In this document: positions 1-10,105 of the stretch, piece by piece
Layout of the letters: each line of letters opens with the position of its first letter
How positions within the stretch are numbered: the stretch's first letter is position 1
IMG/VR virus record: IMGVR_UViG_3300029922_000017
Span: 1-64,000 of that record
From: a virus
Length of the DNA stretch: 64,000 bases
Direction: 5' to 3' (one strand)
Translations under genes and position numbers: made by a program
Notes under the pieces: generated by a model
Told to the model about the DNA's origin: nothing
Seen by the model: only the letters and a program-made list of their open reading frames with translations
Databases searched by the model: none

Positions 1-399
1 TTATATTTCGGTATTAATTATTAATTCAATATTATCAATCTGGTTGGTCTTGGTAATAATAAATTGAACATTAATATACAATATATAACTATCTGTTAAA
101 TTGGTATTTCCGTTGGGATTGTTTGTTAGGATGGTGATTTCTCCGATTGATATCCCCCCCAACCACTTGGATATGTCCTCTTTTAATATATTTTGGACTT
201 TGGTGGTTAATAAATTATCATTTTGGTCGAACACTATTGTCCATAACCTACACCCGAATGATGGATTATATCTCCGTTCTCCTGGTATAGTGTTTAATAG
301 ATTTATCAAATTTACTCGATACGCCGAATTGGTATCGATTGTTTGTTCAAAATATCCACTATTACCCACTCGTATTGGCAATGAAATTCCGATTGGCAT
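1..399 (-). CDS. Baseplate wedge protein, gp25-like
   Basis: 132 aa. The central block LLNTIPGERRYNPSFGCRLW followed by an acidic/hydrophobic stretch is the signature of the GPW/gp25 family, whose T4 member is a wedge subunit of the contractile-tail baseplate. Length matches the family. The ATG lies 2 bases after the stop of the upstream gene, so it is probably co-transcribed with 402-911 and the hub-like gene beyond. The family call is strong; the exact position in the baseplate is inferred from T4. Confidence 0.85.
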   Translation of the reverse strand: MPIGISLPIRVGNSGYFEQTIDTNSAYRVNLINLLNTIPGERRYNPSFGCRLWTIVFDQNDNLLTTKVQNILKEDISKWLGGISIGEITILTNNPNGNTNLTDSYILYINVQFIITKTNQIDNIELIINTEI

Positions 400-401
400 A
401 A

Positions 402-911
402 TTATTTTTTGGACATTGACTTCTTAAGAATTGCAGAAAAATCCCACTTCATTAAGTCTTTTACTGCGGGGTCGTCCTTACAGTCTAATATCGATGTCGA
501 TGTTGGTATAAATTGAGAATTTGATATTGTTTCATTTATAGTTCCAACATCACCCCGGCTGGATTGGAAATCGCCATCCAATCCAACAGATGGACTTCTG
601 CCCGACTCTCTCAGTTGTAAATCATTGACCGTTTCATTCAATATACTATTTATCATTGGGTTTTTCGTATATGTTCTCAGAGGTTTTGGGACAGCAGCCT
701 CTGGTCGAAAATTCGAAGGTTTTGTGATTGGAGTCTTGGAATTAATCATTTCCATTAGAGAACTGGCGTCTGACTTTGGTATTCCCGAATTTGTAACTAA
801 CTCTCCATCTCCGGATAATAATTCTTGCAACAAAATGGGGAGTTGTTTATTTACTTCTTTAGTTACTAACTGTTCAATAAGTGATTTTAAAATGTTTATT
901 TTCGGGTTCAT
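402..911 (-). CDS. Hypothetical protein in baseplate cluster
   Basis: 169 aa, not recognised. It starts with an amphipathic helix and is otherwise polar and low in complexity. A late-type element (TATTTATAATAT directly before the ATG, coding strand) suggests late expression. It sits between the gp5-like and gp25-like genes, so a virion or tail-assembly role is a reasonable guess only. Confidence 0.75.
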   Translation of the reverse strand: MNPKINILKSLIEQLVTKEVNKQLPILLQELLSGDGELVTNSGIPKSDASSLMEMINSKTPITKPSNFRPEAAVPKPLRTYTKNPMINSILNETVNDLQLRESGRSPSVGLDGDFQSSRGDVGTINETISNSQFIPTSTSILDCKDDPAVKDLMKWDFSAILKKSMSKK

Positions 912-923
912 ATATTATAAATA

Positions 924-2471
924 TCAATTTCTTGGAATTTTAACGCTCCAATTACCTGGAATTCCATGTCCAGTTGTTGTGTTTATAGTGGTTGGGGTTA
1001 CGGAGTCTGTAATTTTAGCCCCATTTCCACCCGTAGCATAGCCGCCACCAGTCATAAATACCCTCCGACTCAATAAGTCTCCAAGCCGGTCTCTAATACC
1101 CACCAACTCCTTGACCTCGACTGGTAATTGGGTCTGACCCGGCCTATCCCAGTGGGTATGGTTCAATAACCAATTGCACAATTCATACATCCAATTAACA
1201 GTAGTTTGTCCTAATAAAGCTGGTTCTGCCGTCTGATTATATTCTCCCAAATAGATTGCTGGAGAGTTGATTACGGTTTTTACATTTGTCGTTAACACTA
1301 TCTGGTCATTAGCATCAACTATAAATTCACTATCAGTGACTATTCCATACCTTTTCTTTGAAAAATGAAGAGACTCTCCATATCTAGATGAGAATATTAA
1401 TCGGTCACTATTAATTACTATCTGGTCTCCATCCATTGGAGATGGATATTTGAAACTTGTATTCCCCTCAAATATGGAAACTTCTTCTCCCATTCCAAAC
1501 ATTTTCTTATAACAAGTGGTTACAAATTTACTATTGGTCTGTCCGCTCGTTATGTGTATTGACGAACCATCCAAATTAACATCTTCGGAGATATATCCAC
1601 CTACATTTTTTTCTACTGCCGTTCCGACTATGGTTGCGGCTGAGATTGATTGTTTTGGGCTGTGTTGTAGCGAAATAGTCTTTCCAACCTCCAATATTGG
1701 TCTCTGACGATTTCGGATTAAAATCATTGGATTGCCACCATTGTTTTTATAGTCTACATTTGAAATACTGCCACTGTCGTTCGCTCTAATATAGTCATAT
1801 GCTGTAAAATGAATACTCTGCCCAAATCGACTCTCAATTGCCAAGTCTCCTTCATACCGTCTCAAATTTCGTATCCTATTATTAGCGACAAAATACTTGC
1901 CAGAATATCCCGAATATCCCACATTTCCCTTATAATTTGTAAGTGATTTTCGTTCTCCGGTATAGGGGTTGGTTGAAAATAATTCTGTGTTTGGTGGATT
2001 TGCTGCATCGATGCTAAAATCCAAATTATTATTTACCCAGTTATGATGATTTATTTTTTTAGAATAATACATTTTTCCGTTGTAATTTGATAATATTACA
2101 GTCTCATAAATTAAGGGATATTCTGATATGTTGGACTCTAGGGGATACGCCCATATCAATTTATCCTTATCAATATTTTGGCCGGTTTCCTGTGGGCGAA
2201 TTAAGGCTCTTCCAATCCAAGAATAATCTATGTCTGTGATGGCAGCGGGTTTATTATTAACGGCAAGAGGCCAGCGTTCAACATCAATAGAATTGAATGT
2301 TTTAGACCCTCCTTTGAAAAATGGATGAGTGGCGTCTAATATAACATCCAACACAACCCCCAACTCAAGTTCATAAAATTCAAGTTGAGTAGCTCCAGAT
2401 GATTGTTTATGGTTAATCCCGAAATTATCAAGTGTCCGTATATTTTTATTCTGGGATTTTGTATATGCCAT
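924..2471 (-). CDS. Baseplate hub / spike-like structural protein
   Basis: 515 aa. The N-terminal half has the pattern seen in gp5-like hub proteins of myoviruses (GRALIRP, YPLESN, then GDLAIESRFGQSIHF and NPMILIRNRQ). The middle has repeated beta-rich segments ending in serine, and the C-terminus is Gly/Thr rich (MTGGGYATGGNG). No lysozyme domain is visible. Stop is TGA. It lies between other baseplate genes. The fine assignment (hub versus spike) is inference. Confidence 0.7.
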   Translation of the reverse strand: MAYTKSQNKNIRTLDNFGINHKQSSGATQLEFYELELGVVLDVILDATHPFFKGGSKTFNSIDVERWPLAVNNKPAAITDIDYSWIGRALIRPQETGQNIDKDKLIWAYPLESNISEYPLIYETVILSNYNGKMYYSKKINHHNWVNNNLDFSIDAANPPNTELFSTNPYTGERKSLTNYKGNVGYSGYSGKYFVANNRIRNLRRYEGDLAIESRFGQSIHFTAYDYIRANDSGSISNVDYKNNGGNPMILIRNRQRPILEVGKTISLQHSPKQSISAATIVGTAVEKNVGGYISEDVNLDGSSIHITSGQTNSKFVTTCYKKMFGMGEEVSIFEGNTSFKYPSPMDGDQIVINSDRLIFSSRYGESLHFSKKRYGIVTDSEFIVDANDQIVLTTNVKTVINSPAIYLGEYNQTAEPALLGQTTVNWMYELCNWLLNHTHWDRPGQTQLPVEVKELVGIRDRLGDLLSRRVFMTGGGYATGGNGAKITDSVTPTTINTTTGHGIPGNWSVKIPRN

Positions 2472-2473
2472 AT

Positions 2474-2848
2474 TTACACTTTAAATTTTTCAATTGGCAT
2501 AATAACTGACTTAGTCAAGTCCGAAATTGTGGAGTCTATAGAATTCCTAAGTTGCTCTTTTTCTTCTTCACTCAAAATTTCTCCATCCGAACCATCTGAC
2601 TTTAATGTCTCCATTTTTTGAATTATTGAAATTAATTTAATTAATGTTTCGTCATTCTTTACTCCAACATCCATAAATTCTTTAATTCTAGGAAGCATTG
2701 TTATAGCATCATTCTTGTCTTGTATATGTTTCTGAATATCTAATAAAATTGTAGCCAATTGATTTTTCCTATCATATGAACGATTATATGCCTCCCGATA
2801 TAAATCAGTCATACTTATATTATCGAATATTTTAATATCATCACTCAT
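2474..2848 (-). CDS. Hypothetical helical protein
   Basis: 124 aa, strongly charged, predicted largely alpha-helical, no recognised domain. Its ATG overlaps the TGA of the upstream HNH gene by 4 bases (ATGA) and it ends 2 bases before the hub gene, so translation is probably coupled. Possibly a tail chaperone or assembly factor from context; nothing in the sequence proves it. Confidence 0.7.
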   Translation of the reverse strand: MSDDIKIFDNISMTDLYREAYNRSYDRKNQLATILLDIQKHIQDKNDAITMLPRIKEFMDVGVKNDETLIKLISIIQKMETLKSDGSDGEILSEEEKEQLRNSIDSTISDLTKSVIMPIEKFKV

Positions 2849-3525
2849 ATATTTGGTTGGACATATTCCAATTTATCGTTTTTTCGTAAATTATCAATTG
2901 CCCATAGTGGTTGATAATTAGTATAATGACATGCCTTCGAAAATTCCGAATGGTTGGTTAAATCGAATGATGCCAGTGGTTTAATATGGTCAAGATGCCA
3001 TGTATTTCTCCCATGATTTTTCCACGTCATTCCATTTTTAAATCTACCCTCAATATATTTTTTAAATTCCCCAATCGAACAACCTAATAATTTTATAGAA
3101 GACCCAGTCTTAAAGTTTCCATTTAAAGCGTTTGAAATTCTAGTTCTAATTATGGTAGTCAATTTAAAATTAACATCAGTCAACTTTCTATTTTTAATAT
3201 ACTTATTATGAGTTTTAGATATAATATTTTTATTTCTTATAATATAAAGTTTAATTTTTTCTTTATTATTATGCCGATAAAGTTTTCCAGCAGACGATAA
3301 TTTCTGTTTATTTTTATAGTAATATATTTTCCGTTTACTTTTAATTTGCTCTTTATTAATAATATTATATAGTTTTCTTTTTTCTTTATTTTTTTGATAA
3401 TAAGATTGATTCGATTTGTTAGTTATGTATCGCTCCCGACTAAGTATCTTTTTTCGTTCGTAGGCAATTACTTTTTTTAGTAATTTCAAATTTTCAATCA
3501 GTTCAGATGTCATATCGTTATCCAT
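2845..3525 (-). CDS. HNH homing endonuclease
   Basis: 226 aa. The first 110 residues are basic repeats of the type KNKEKxKLY, likely DNA binding. The C-terminal half contains an HNH core: WHLDHIKPLASFDL, then NYQPLWAIDNLRKNDK. It is inserted between structural genes and overlaps the next gene by 4 bases. Homing endonucleases of this kind nick or cut DNA at a specific site and spread their own gene. Confidence 0.85.
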   Translation of the reverse strand: MDNDMTSELIENLKLLKKVIAYERKKILSRERYITNKSNQSYYQKNKEKRKLYNIINKEQIKSKRKIYYYKNKQKLSSAGKLYRHNNKEKIKLYIIRNKNIISKTHNKYIKNRKLTDVNFKLTTIIRTRISNALNGNFKTGSSIKLLGCSIGEFKKYIEGRFKNGMTWKNHGRNTWHLDHIKPLASFDLTNHSEFSKACHYTNYQPLWAIDNLRKNDKLEYVQPNI

Positions 3526-3572
3526 AATATAATATATATACCAAATATTAGAATTTAAGCGAAATCGCTTGA

Positions 3573-4445
3573 TTAAACCTCAACAATACCGTGATTTTTA
3601 TAATCGTTACTTATATTTCTATAGTGAGACTTCATCTTGGTCAATATCTTGGTTATTGATTGGGTCTTGCAGTTTGAAATTTCTCGTATATACAAATAGA
3701 GGGTCTTTTTATTAAAAATGTCGATTTTATCCGAATTTCGCAATAGCTCTATAACCGCATTCGCTATGACCGTATCTTTTTGTTTCGGGAAAATTTTGTC
3801 TATATTTTTCTCAAAATATTTCACCATTAAATGCATAAAGTCATTAACCTCACTCTGTAAATGATGTTTATCAACTTGTTGTAATTGAACCGTGTGCTCT
3901 TCGTGGTCTTCTCCAATTTCAACGTTCTGGTTAAATTTCTTATAATTGTTATTATTCAATAATATTAAGAAATGCTTTGCCACTATGCTAAAATATGCAA
4001 ATGCCTTTGCCTTTTTAAGTGGATTTACTTTACTCTTCCGAGTTGGGTCAAATTTATATATATTCGCAACTAAATGGCTTAGACATTCTTTCTGAACGTC
4101 TAATGGGCTTGTCTCGAAGTATGAAAATTTAAAAGTATTGAATATATTTTCAACTAACTTGGAGAATGGTTTGTGTATTTGATTTATATATATTGTATTT
4201 TTCAATTCTTGGTTATCGGTGGAGTTATATTCTATGATAGCCTTCTCAGTATCATCCGTAAAATACATGAGGGGCGAGGTTGGACTTGTAAGTTTCCTCG
4301 GCTTCCTCGGCTTCTTAATGGTGAGCACCGGTTCTGGGTGGTTAATTATATTTTTTATCTTTTTGGATGTTGGCTTCTTAAATTTTATTTTATTTGAACG
4401 TGTATATTTCCGGTTAAGTTTATTTTTAGATTTATTTTTTTTCAT
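3573..4445 (-). CDS. Late sigma factor, gp55-like
   Basis: 290 aa. The first 60 residues are a lysine-rich tail. Residues about 70-230 resemble the region-2-like part of T4-type late sigma factors: helical, with a conserved aromatic/basic stretch (FDPTRKSKVNPLKKAKAFAYFSIV) that in sigma factors contacts the -10 element. It would recruit host RNA polymerase to late promoters; a candidate late element (TATATTTATA) is present before many genes here. Overlaps 4432-4764 by 14 bases. Assignment is by pattern, not by search. Confidence 0.6.
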   Translation of the reverse strand: MKKNKSKNKLNRKYTRSNKIKFKKPTSKKIKNIINHPEPVLTIKKPRKPRKLTSPTSPLMYFTDDTEKAIIEYNSTDNQELKNTIYINQIHKPFSKLVENIFNTFKFSYFETSPLDVQKECLSHLVANIYKFDPTRKSKVNPLKKAKAFAYFSIVAKHFLILLNNNNYKKFNQNVEIGEDHEEHTVQLQQVDKHHLQSEVNDFMHLMVKYFEKNIDKIFPKQKDTVIANAVIELLRNSDKIDIFNKKTLYLYIREISNCKTQSITKILTKMKSHYRNISNDYKNHGIVEV

Positions 4446-4764
4446 TTAGAGTTTCTATTTTAGTGTTTAAGTCCTCAACTACCTGCGTTAATTCTTTAAA
4501 TATTTGCCCGACCATATCATCTGATTCGAATAATCCAGTCTCCAATTCTCGTGATGAGAATACTCCCTGCTTGTCGATTTCACGCATGGTAGTAAGTGAC
4601 TTCATTATATTTTCTCGTATTACTATAATTAAATCATCCGCATCTGTTATTTCTTTTTCGTAGACATTTATTTTTTTTAATTGTATTTTAATTAAAATTA
4701 CAAGAGCAATAATAACTCCAATCGACAGTCCCAGTAGGGATATACACGTAACTAATATTATCAT
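4432..4764 (-). CDS. Membrane-anchored coiled-coil protein
   Basis: 110 aa. One N-terminal transmembrane helix (about residues 1-28, ILVTCISLLGLSIGVIIALV), then a charged helical stretch ending in a coiled coil. A GGAG Shine-Dalgarno-like sequence lies about 11 bases before the ATG, unlike the leaderless early genes. Function unknown; topology resembles spanin or i-spanin-like anchors, but this is not enough to name it. Confidence 0.7.
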   Translation of the reverse strand: MIILVTCISLLGLSIGVIIALVILIKIQLKKINVYEKEITDADDLIIVIRENIMKSLTTMREIDKQGVFSSRELETGLFESDDMVGQIFKELTQVVEDLNTKIETLNEKK

Positions 4765-4766
4765 AA

Positions 4767-4931
4767 TTAATAGACTCCAATATAATTGTCCAAATATTCT
4801 TTTAATTGTTCCACCGCATCCTCAACTAGTTCCATGTTTTTTTCGTAAATGGCTTCGTTGAGAATTTTTATTACGTCTTTAATATCTTGCTGTTCCATAA
4901 TTGATTTATATGAGTTTAGTTTGTTGTTCAT
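4767..4931 (-). CDS. Small hypothetical protein
   Basis: 54 aa, acidic and fully helical in appearance (MNNKLNSYKSIMEQQDIKDV at the start). The ATG at 4931 and TAA at 4767 frame an open run with codon use like its neighbours. It ends 2 bases before the coiled-coil membrane protein, consistent with one transcript. Confidence 0.6.
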   Translation of the reverse strand: MNNKLNSYKSIMEQQDIKDVIKILNEAIYEKNMELVEDAVEQLKEYLDNYIGVY

Positions 4932-5034
4932 ATATATCTGTAATTTATTGAAATCATACTTTTTATTAAATATGATTCATTTTACACTAAAAAATACAAT
5001 TCGTCAACTTTTTATATAATTTATTTTGATTATA

Positions 5035-6000
5035 TTATAGTTTTAATTTTGTAATGGGCGGTGTCACCGACGAATTTCCGGGTTCAACTGGAGTTGGAGG
5101 TGTGGGAGAAGGAATAGCATCCTCAACCACCACTTCTTCTTTTATCGGTTGTGTTACTGGTTCTATGAATGGTGGACTTGGTTTTTGTTGGGTCGGTATT
5201 GAATTTATTATCGGCTGAGATTGAGTTTTAGAATTTACAGTTATATTATATGATAGTAATAATACTAACGCCAGTGGGTCGAATATAATAACTATTATAA
5301 GTATGAACCATCTAGCAACCGTATCTAGAGGAACCCCAAGCTGGTCGGCAACAAACTGGAATGTCTTTATGTCTTTCTTAGAATTCCCAGATGCCTTTAT
5401 ATCTAATATCTTGTTATCTATGGCTTCTATCTCACCGGAGATGGATTGTATTTTATCTTGTTCCGATGATATATTATTATCTGATGATTTTATCAAATCC
5501 GTGGTCTGTTCTTGTAGAAGTCTTAATTGTATTGGGTTTCGGGTAAGAAAATCATTTGTAAGTGCGCTGCTTAACCGACTTTCTTGTAGTTGTCTTACAT
5601 TATTTAATGTGTCAATTCGAATCTTAGATTGGGCTATTCTATTTGTTAGATAATTTTTCTGCGACTCCACCATCACAATTTTATCTTGTTCATTCTTAAA
5701 TCCGGAAGATGAAATTTGATATGCCGAACTTAAATATCCATATATTCCCATACTCGTAATTGATATCAATATAATAATTGAAATAAGAAGATATGTCCTC
5801 ATTATTTTTGTAATCTTATCCCAATATCTATATAGGAATGTAGTTCCGCATAACTTTGCCAATTCAATAGAACCAGCCATTATTCCAACTGATATCGCTA
5901 CATTGGAGAATAATCCGACAATTCCAACTATGCTAAAAAATGCACTGCAACTTGCAAGTAATAACGCTGATATTATTAATATAATTTCAAATTTTACCAT
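5035..6000 (-). CDS. Multi-pass membrane protein with coiled coil
   Basis: 321 aa. Three hydrophobic helices in the first 110 residues, a long charged coiled-coil segment (about 115-200), a further transmembrane helix around 225-250 (WFILIIVIIFDPLALVLLLS) and a Pro/Thr-rich C-terminal tail. Such proteins are common in large phages but their function is unknown. It follows the tail-fibre-like genes by 8 bases and is probably in the same transcript. Confidence 0.7.
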   Translation of the reverse strand: MVKFEIILIISALLLASCSAFFSIVGIVGLFSNVAISVGIMAGSIELAKLCGTTFLYRYWDKITKIMRTYLLISIIILISITSMGIYGYLSSAYQISSSGFKNEQDKIVMVESQKNYLTNRIAQSKIRIDTLNNVRQLQESRLSSALTNDFLTRNPIQLRLLQEQTTDLIKSSDNNISSEQDKIQSISGEIEAIDNKILDIKASGNSKKDIKTFQFVADQLGVPLDTVARWFILIIVIIFDPLALVLLLSYNITVNSKTQSQPIINSIPTQQKPSPPFIEPVTQPIKEEVVVEDAIPSPTPPTPVEPGNSSVTPPITKLKL

Positions 6001-6007
6001 TATTTAA

Positions 6008-7117
6008 TTACGGATTATGGGTGAATACATTAAATGGGACTGACGATAACGGATATGCTATATATGAATTTATTCCTTTCACCGGAATATTTATTGCTAG
6101 AATAGCATTTAAATTTTGACTTGCTCGAATTGCGCTTATGACGTAATAATTAGTAGCATAGTTAGTAGATGTATTTACCGTATATGATTGGGTTATAAAA
6201 GTTGTTGGTGAGGTCGCAAAAATTACAACCATAGGAGAAGTTGCGAATTTCCAAGTCCACGTCGAGCCGCCCCGATTATCCACCCCAAAACTCATGATTT
6301 GAGAAGGAGTTCCGGTTCCACCATATCCGGACACGGTTCCAGTTACTCCGTTACCATCATACACAGTATACAATCCCATATTCCCCACATTCTCAAAAAC
6401 AATAGACCGAGTTAATGGAGAACTTGTATTATTCCAGTCAAATTCAGCAGAAGACCCTCCATTACTGCCAATTGCGGGGCTTGGGCTTGTGGAGTTACAT
6501 CGTATTATGAAATTGTCATTGGTAGACGATAATACGGTCGTAATGGAATAGATATACGGATACGTATATCCACTACTTCCAGACACATAACTTGCCGTTG
6601 CCGCATAGCTAGAACTTATTGAGTGTAATACGAAGCTGGCGGAATTTGCATTGGATGCAGTTATCGCATAACTAGATGTCGAGACATAACTTGCCGATGT
6701 TGTATTTGATGCATAACTTGCTGATTTTATGTAACTTGCAGTTACTGCATTGGATGCAGTTATGGATAAACTTGATGTTAATGAATAACTCGAAGTTCCA
6801 AATAATGTAATATTACCGGCACTATTTCCAATATTTCCATTCACGTCTAATTGGTAAGTTGGATTTACTTGATTTATACCAACAAATCCAACGTTTAAAT
6901 TTGAAATGTTATTGTTACTATTTGATGAAGTAGACCAGTAAGTGGTTGGTTGTGGAGCATATGATGCCGAACCACTAGCCGAAAACCAAGCGTTTAGAGT
7001 TTGTATATCTGTTCGGTAAGTAGTTAAGGAACTACTTTGGACAATCGGAAAAAAATCACTACCTGAAATTTGTCCTAGCGGATTTAACTGGCTTATTTTA
7101 ATATCTATATTTGACAT
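6008..7117 (-). CDS. Tail-fibre-like protein with ASYA repeats
   Basis: 369 aa. N-terminus (IKISQLNPLGQISGSDFFPI) resembles the start of the neighbour at 7129-8928, so the two are paralogous there. Residues 60-180 are a run of degenerate S/T-A-S-Y repeats typical of phage fibre or structural proteins. The C-terminal half is beta-rich without a recognised lectin domain. Probably a virion surface protein. Confidence 0.65.
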   Translation of the reverse strand: MSNIDIKISQLNPLGQISGSDFFPIVQSSSLTTYRTDIQTLNAWFSASGSASYAPQPTTYWSTSSNSNNNISNLNVGFVGINQVNPTYQLDVNGNIGNSAGNITLFGTSSYSLTSSLSITASNAVTASYIKSASYASNTTSASYVSTSSYAITASNANSASFVLHSISSSYAATASYVSGSSGYTYPYIYSITTVLSSTNDNFIIRCNSTSPSPAIGSNGGSSAEFDWNNTSSPLTRSIVFENVGNMGLYTVYDGNGVTGTVSGYGGTGTPSQIMSFGVDNRGGSTWTWKFATSPMVVIFATSPTTFITQSYTVNTSTNYATNYYVISAIRASQNLNAILAINIPVKGINSYIAYPLSSVPFNVFTHNP

Positions 7118-7128
7118 AATTTAAAATT

Positions 7129-8928
7129 TTAAGTTACGCTCCACCCATAGGGAGCACCTGACAAGTATACTATATTGTATGAAGATACCGTTCCGGCTAA
7201 GATTGGGTCATTTCCAGCATAGACATTCAAAGTTCCGCCGATTATATTTGACGCACTAACTTCGGATGCCAGCATCGAAGTTATTGAGTCGAGGTCATCT
7301 ATATGTAATGAACAATATGTAATATCAACATATCGTATCCCCTTTGGCATTGTAGCCGGAAGGTTAGAAATCCCTGCGTTTCTCGATGCGTTTAAATATG
7401 ACATTGATAGTGGTAAATCTGACAAGTCTGTAATGCTATTATTAGATATATTTAAATATGACATTGAATATGTCGGATTTGGAGTCAGGGTTGATGGTTG
7501 ATATAATGATGGTATTGTGGTTAAATTACAATTTTGACATGACATGGACACTAGAGATGGCGGAACTCCGTCAACATATGATACTCCAGAGTTATCCAAT
7601 ATAAGTGTATTCAGATTTGATAATGTCCATACTCCGGTTATAGTGTCGAATGTATTCCCGTTGTTATTTAAATATGTAATGTAACTTGAAGATGCCGGGC
7701 TTCCTTGGGTTAAATTATATAGTGTGTCACTTCCATTTGATGCGGTTACTTGACCAAACAAATTCCAACTGGAACTATAATTAAATATAATTCCGTTTAC
7801 GTCTGTATTTATCACCGGAACTTCCGACAAAGTATTTCCAAAATAAGTAGGTATGCTTGAAATTACAAAGTTATTAGCCGAACTTTCCAATCTAAATGTT
7901 GGAGTTCCATAAAAATAAAATGAGAGGTTTCCTTTTCCATCGTCCATATATGATGCTCTAGCATATATCCTATATGAGCCTGATATGTTTACACTTCCAG
8001 TCAAATAAAATCTTTGGGTTGTTCCTGGAGTTGCTATAGTGGTTACGGTATTTGTAATTCCCAGAACATATGTGGAATATGATGTGGTAGCCAAAGATTG
8101 GGTTACTCCAGTTGATAAATCTTGAATTATTAGGGCAACCGTAGGTTGCCAATATGACTGATATCCAATATTATTATGTAATATAGTGATTAGTCCCCTA
8201 CAGTTTATATTTACCAAATTAGAAGTTTGAAATGGAGTATTTACCGTTATCGAGTCAATTTGAGCATTTATTGATTTTGTTACTATTGGATTAACCCCCG
8301 CTCCTATAGATGCGGTGTTATATATATAATTAGAATATACCAAATTTGAACCTTGATTTCCGGATTGATTTACCCCCGCACCAGCAATGGACAATGCTAC
8401 TAAGGCAATTGATGCTGTGTTTGAAAACAGCGAATTGTTTGATACTAATGAAAGATTTGAGGTATTTGATTGACTGGATGATATGGCATATGAGGCTGTC
8501 CCATTGGGGACTCCCACATATAGCAAATATGAGGCCGAGGTTGCATTAGTCGAATTTTGTGAAAAGCTACTCGTCAATCCAGTCACCAAAGCATACGACG
8601 CTGTCGTGGCATAACTAGAAGTGTTTGAATATGAACTAGAAATCGAGCCTAAAGAACTACTTGCCCATGAAGAACTTAATGAACTCGTCGAATATGATAC
8701 TTGAGCCGACGTTGGAGCATTTAACGCATATTCAGCAACATTTGCATAACTCGCAGTCCCATCTAAAGAGGCAGTTAAAATACCGCCGTTCAATATATAC
8801 GTCTGCAAGTCGGCGGCGGTTATGTTCTTTGTTTCTGGTAATGATATATCCGCAATAATTAATAAATCATTAGGAGATACGCCCGACGCTGGTAAATTGT
8901 TTAGTTGAGATATTCTTATATTTCCCAT
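7129..8928 (-). CDS. Tail-fibre-like protein with ASYA and leucine-rich repeats
   Basis: 599 aa. Shares the N-terminal ISQLNNLPASGVSPNDLLII block with its neighbour, then T/S-ASYA repeats to about residue 130. Residues about 430-570 are leucine-rich-repeat-like (SYLNISNNSITDLSDLPLS and similar units). LRR domains can bind surface ligands, so a host-receptor-binding role is plausible but inferred. A late-type element (TATACTTATAGTCAT) precedes the ATG. Confidence 0.65.
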   Translation of the reverse strand: MGNIRISQLNNLPASGVSPNDLLIIADISLPETKNITAADLQTYILNGGILTASLDGTASYANVAEYALNAPTSAQVSYSTSSLSSSWASSSLGSISSSYSNTSSYATTASYALVTGLTSSFSQNSTNATSASYLLYVGVPNGTASYAISSSQSNTSNLSLVSNNSLFSNTASIALVALSIAGAGVNQSGNQGSNLVYSNYIYNTASIGAGVNPIVTKSINAQIDSITVNTPFQTSNLVNINCRGLITILHNNIGYQSYWQPTVALIIQDLSTGVTQSLATTSYSTYVLGITNTVTTIATPGTTQRFYLTGSVNISGSYRIYARASYMDDGKGNLSFYFYGTPTFRLESSANNFVISSIPTYFGNTLSEVPVINTDVNGIIFNYSSSWNLFGQVTASNGSDTLYNLTQGSPASSSYITYLNNNGNTFDTITGVWTLSNLNTLILDNSGVSYVDGVPPSLVSMSCQNCNLTTIPSLYQPSTLTPNPTYSMSYLNISNNSITDLSDLPLSMSYLNASRNAGISNLPATMPKGIRYVDITYCSLHIDDLDSITSMLASEVSASNIIGGTLNVYAGNDPILAGTVSSYNIVYLSGAPYGWSVT

Positions 8929-8961
8929 ATGACTATAAGTATAATGGAACTGTGATTATTG

Positions 8962-9753
8962 TTAATTTTTTTGAGGTTTTGGGATATCTCTATCGATTTT
9001 TTCAATTATATACCGACACAATCCACTTCTTACAATATCATTAGTGTCAAATTTAAACGTAAAAATTCCATTTTTTCTAGACTCTTCATCGTCAAAAATA
9101 TCCATCATTTTCACAAATCCACTATTTCCATTGATGTCGCTTTGGTTTGGGTCTCCCAAAATGAATAATTTACTATGTTCTGATACACGAGTAATAAGAG
9201 TTAATATTTCTTTATAAGTCATATTTTGGCTTTCGTCGCATATAATAGCCTTAACTGCCCAGTTAACTCCTCGTAAAAAATTTAATGGCATGCCCCATAT
9301 TCTCTGCTCTTTTAGCAGTATCTCTCTATCGGATTTTGATAATATCTCCTCAAGTTTATCCATTAGTGGTTGTAAATATACCGAAACCTTCTCCTCAATA
9401 GTTCCAGGAAGATGGCCTATCTTAGTGGATGAACTTTCGACTACACTTCTTAAGTATATTAAGTCGCTTACTTTTTTATCATTTAGTAATTGTAGGGAGG
9501 CTAATACCGATAAAAACGTTTTACTAGTTCCTGCCGGGCCTGATATAAATATAACTTTAACCTCCTTATCATTTGCTAATTTTAGAAATCTCTTTTGATT
9601 TTCGGTTAAATCTGAGCGATTGTAAACGTGTATCTCGGATTTTAATTTCCCACGTTGAGGAACTACTGGACTCGTATCTTTTATGTATTCTGTAGTTTGA
9701 GAGTTTAATTGTTTATCGTGTTTATTTTTATGGTTTTTATTTTTTTTACTCAT
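8962..9753 (-). CDS. phoH: PhoH-like ATPase
   Basis: 263 aa. Walker A is FISGPAGTSKTFLS and Walker B is AIICDESQNM; the C-terminus has the FILGDPNQSD motif of the PhoH family. PhoH-like proteins are widespread in large phages and are RNA-helicase-related ATPases of uncertain role. The first 45 residues are a Lys/Asn-rich extension. Its ATG overlaps the stop of 9750-10067 by 4 bases. Confidence 0.9.
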   Translation of the reverse strand: MSKKNKNHKNKHDKQLNSQTTEYIKDTSPVVPQRGKLKSEIHVYNRSDLTENQKRFLKLANDKEVKVIFISGPAGTSKTFLSVLASLQLLNDKKVSDLIYLRSVVESSSTKIGHLPGTIEEKVSVYLQPLMDKLEEILSKSDREILLKEQRIWGMPLNFLRGVNWAVKAIICDESQNMTYKEILTLITRVSEHSKLFILGDPNQSDINGNSGFVKMMDIFDDEESRKNGIFTFKFDTNDIVRSGLCRYIIEKIDRDIPKPQKN

Positions 9754-10067
9754 ATTTTATTTTTTAAAAGTTTTTGTAACTCTTCTATGCGTGGGCATAA
9801 TTCAAATAATTGCAATTTTTGATAATATTCTTTTATATGTGATAAATTATTATCAAATTCTTTTTCGGATAAGGTAATTACGAAGTCTGACTTTTTAAAG
9901 CTGAATAACTCTATCATGTTTAGTTTATGTTCTATAGCATACTCTATAGAATCGACTATATGATACATCATATCAATCTTAAATTTCCCAATGAAGCTTT
10001 CCATCTCATCATTGATGGCGGGTAATATATAAGTTTCATGCTCGTCTACCAGTTTCTTTTTTGGCAT
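9750..10067 (-). CDS. Hypothetical protein upstream of phoH
   Basis: 105 aa, charged and helical, not recognised. I place the start at MPKKK (10067) and not at the upstream in-frame ATG, because a late-type TATATTTATG element lies just before it. Overlaps phoH by 4 bases. Confidence 0.65.
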   Translation of the reverse strand: MPKKKLVDEHETYILPAINDEMESFIGKFKIDMMYHIVDSIEYAIEHKLNMIELFSFKKSDFVITLSEKEFDNNLSHIKEYYQKLQLFELCPRIEELQKLLKNKI

Positions 10068-10105
10068 ACATTCATAAATATAATCAACAAATCTTAAAAA
10101 CAAAA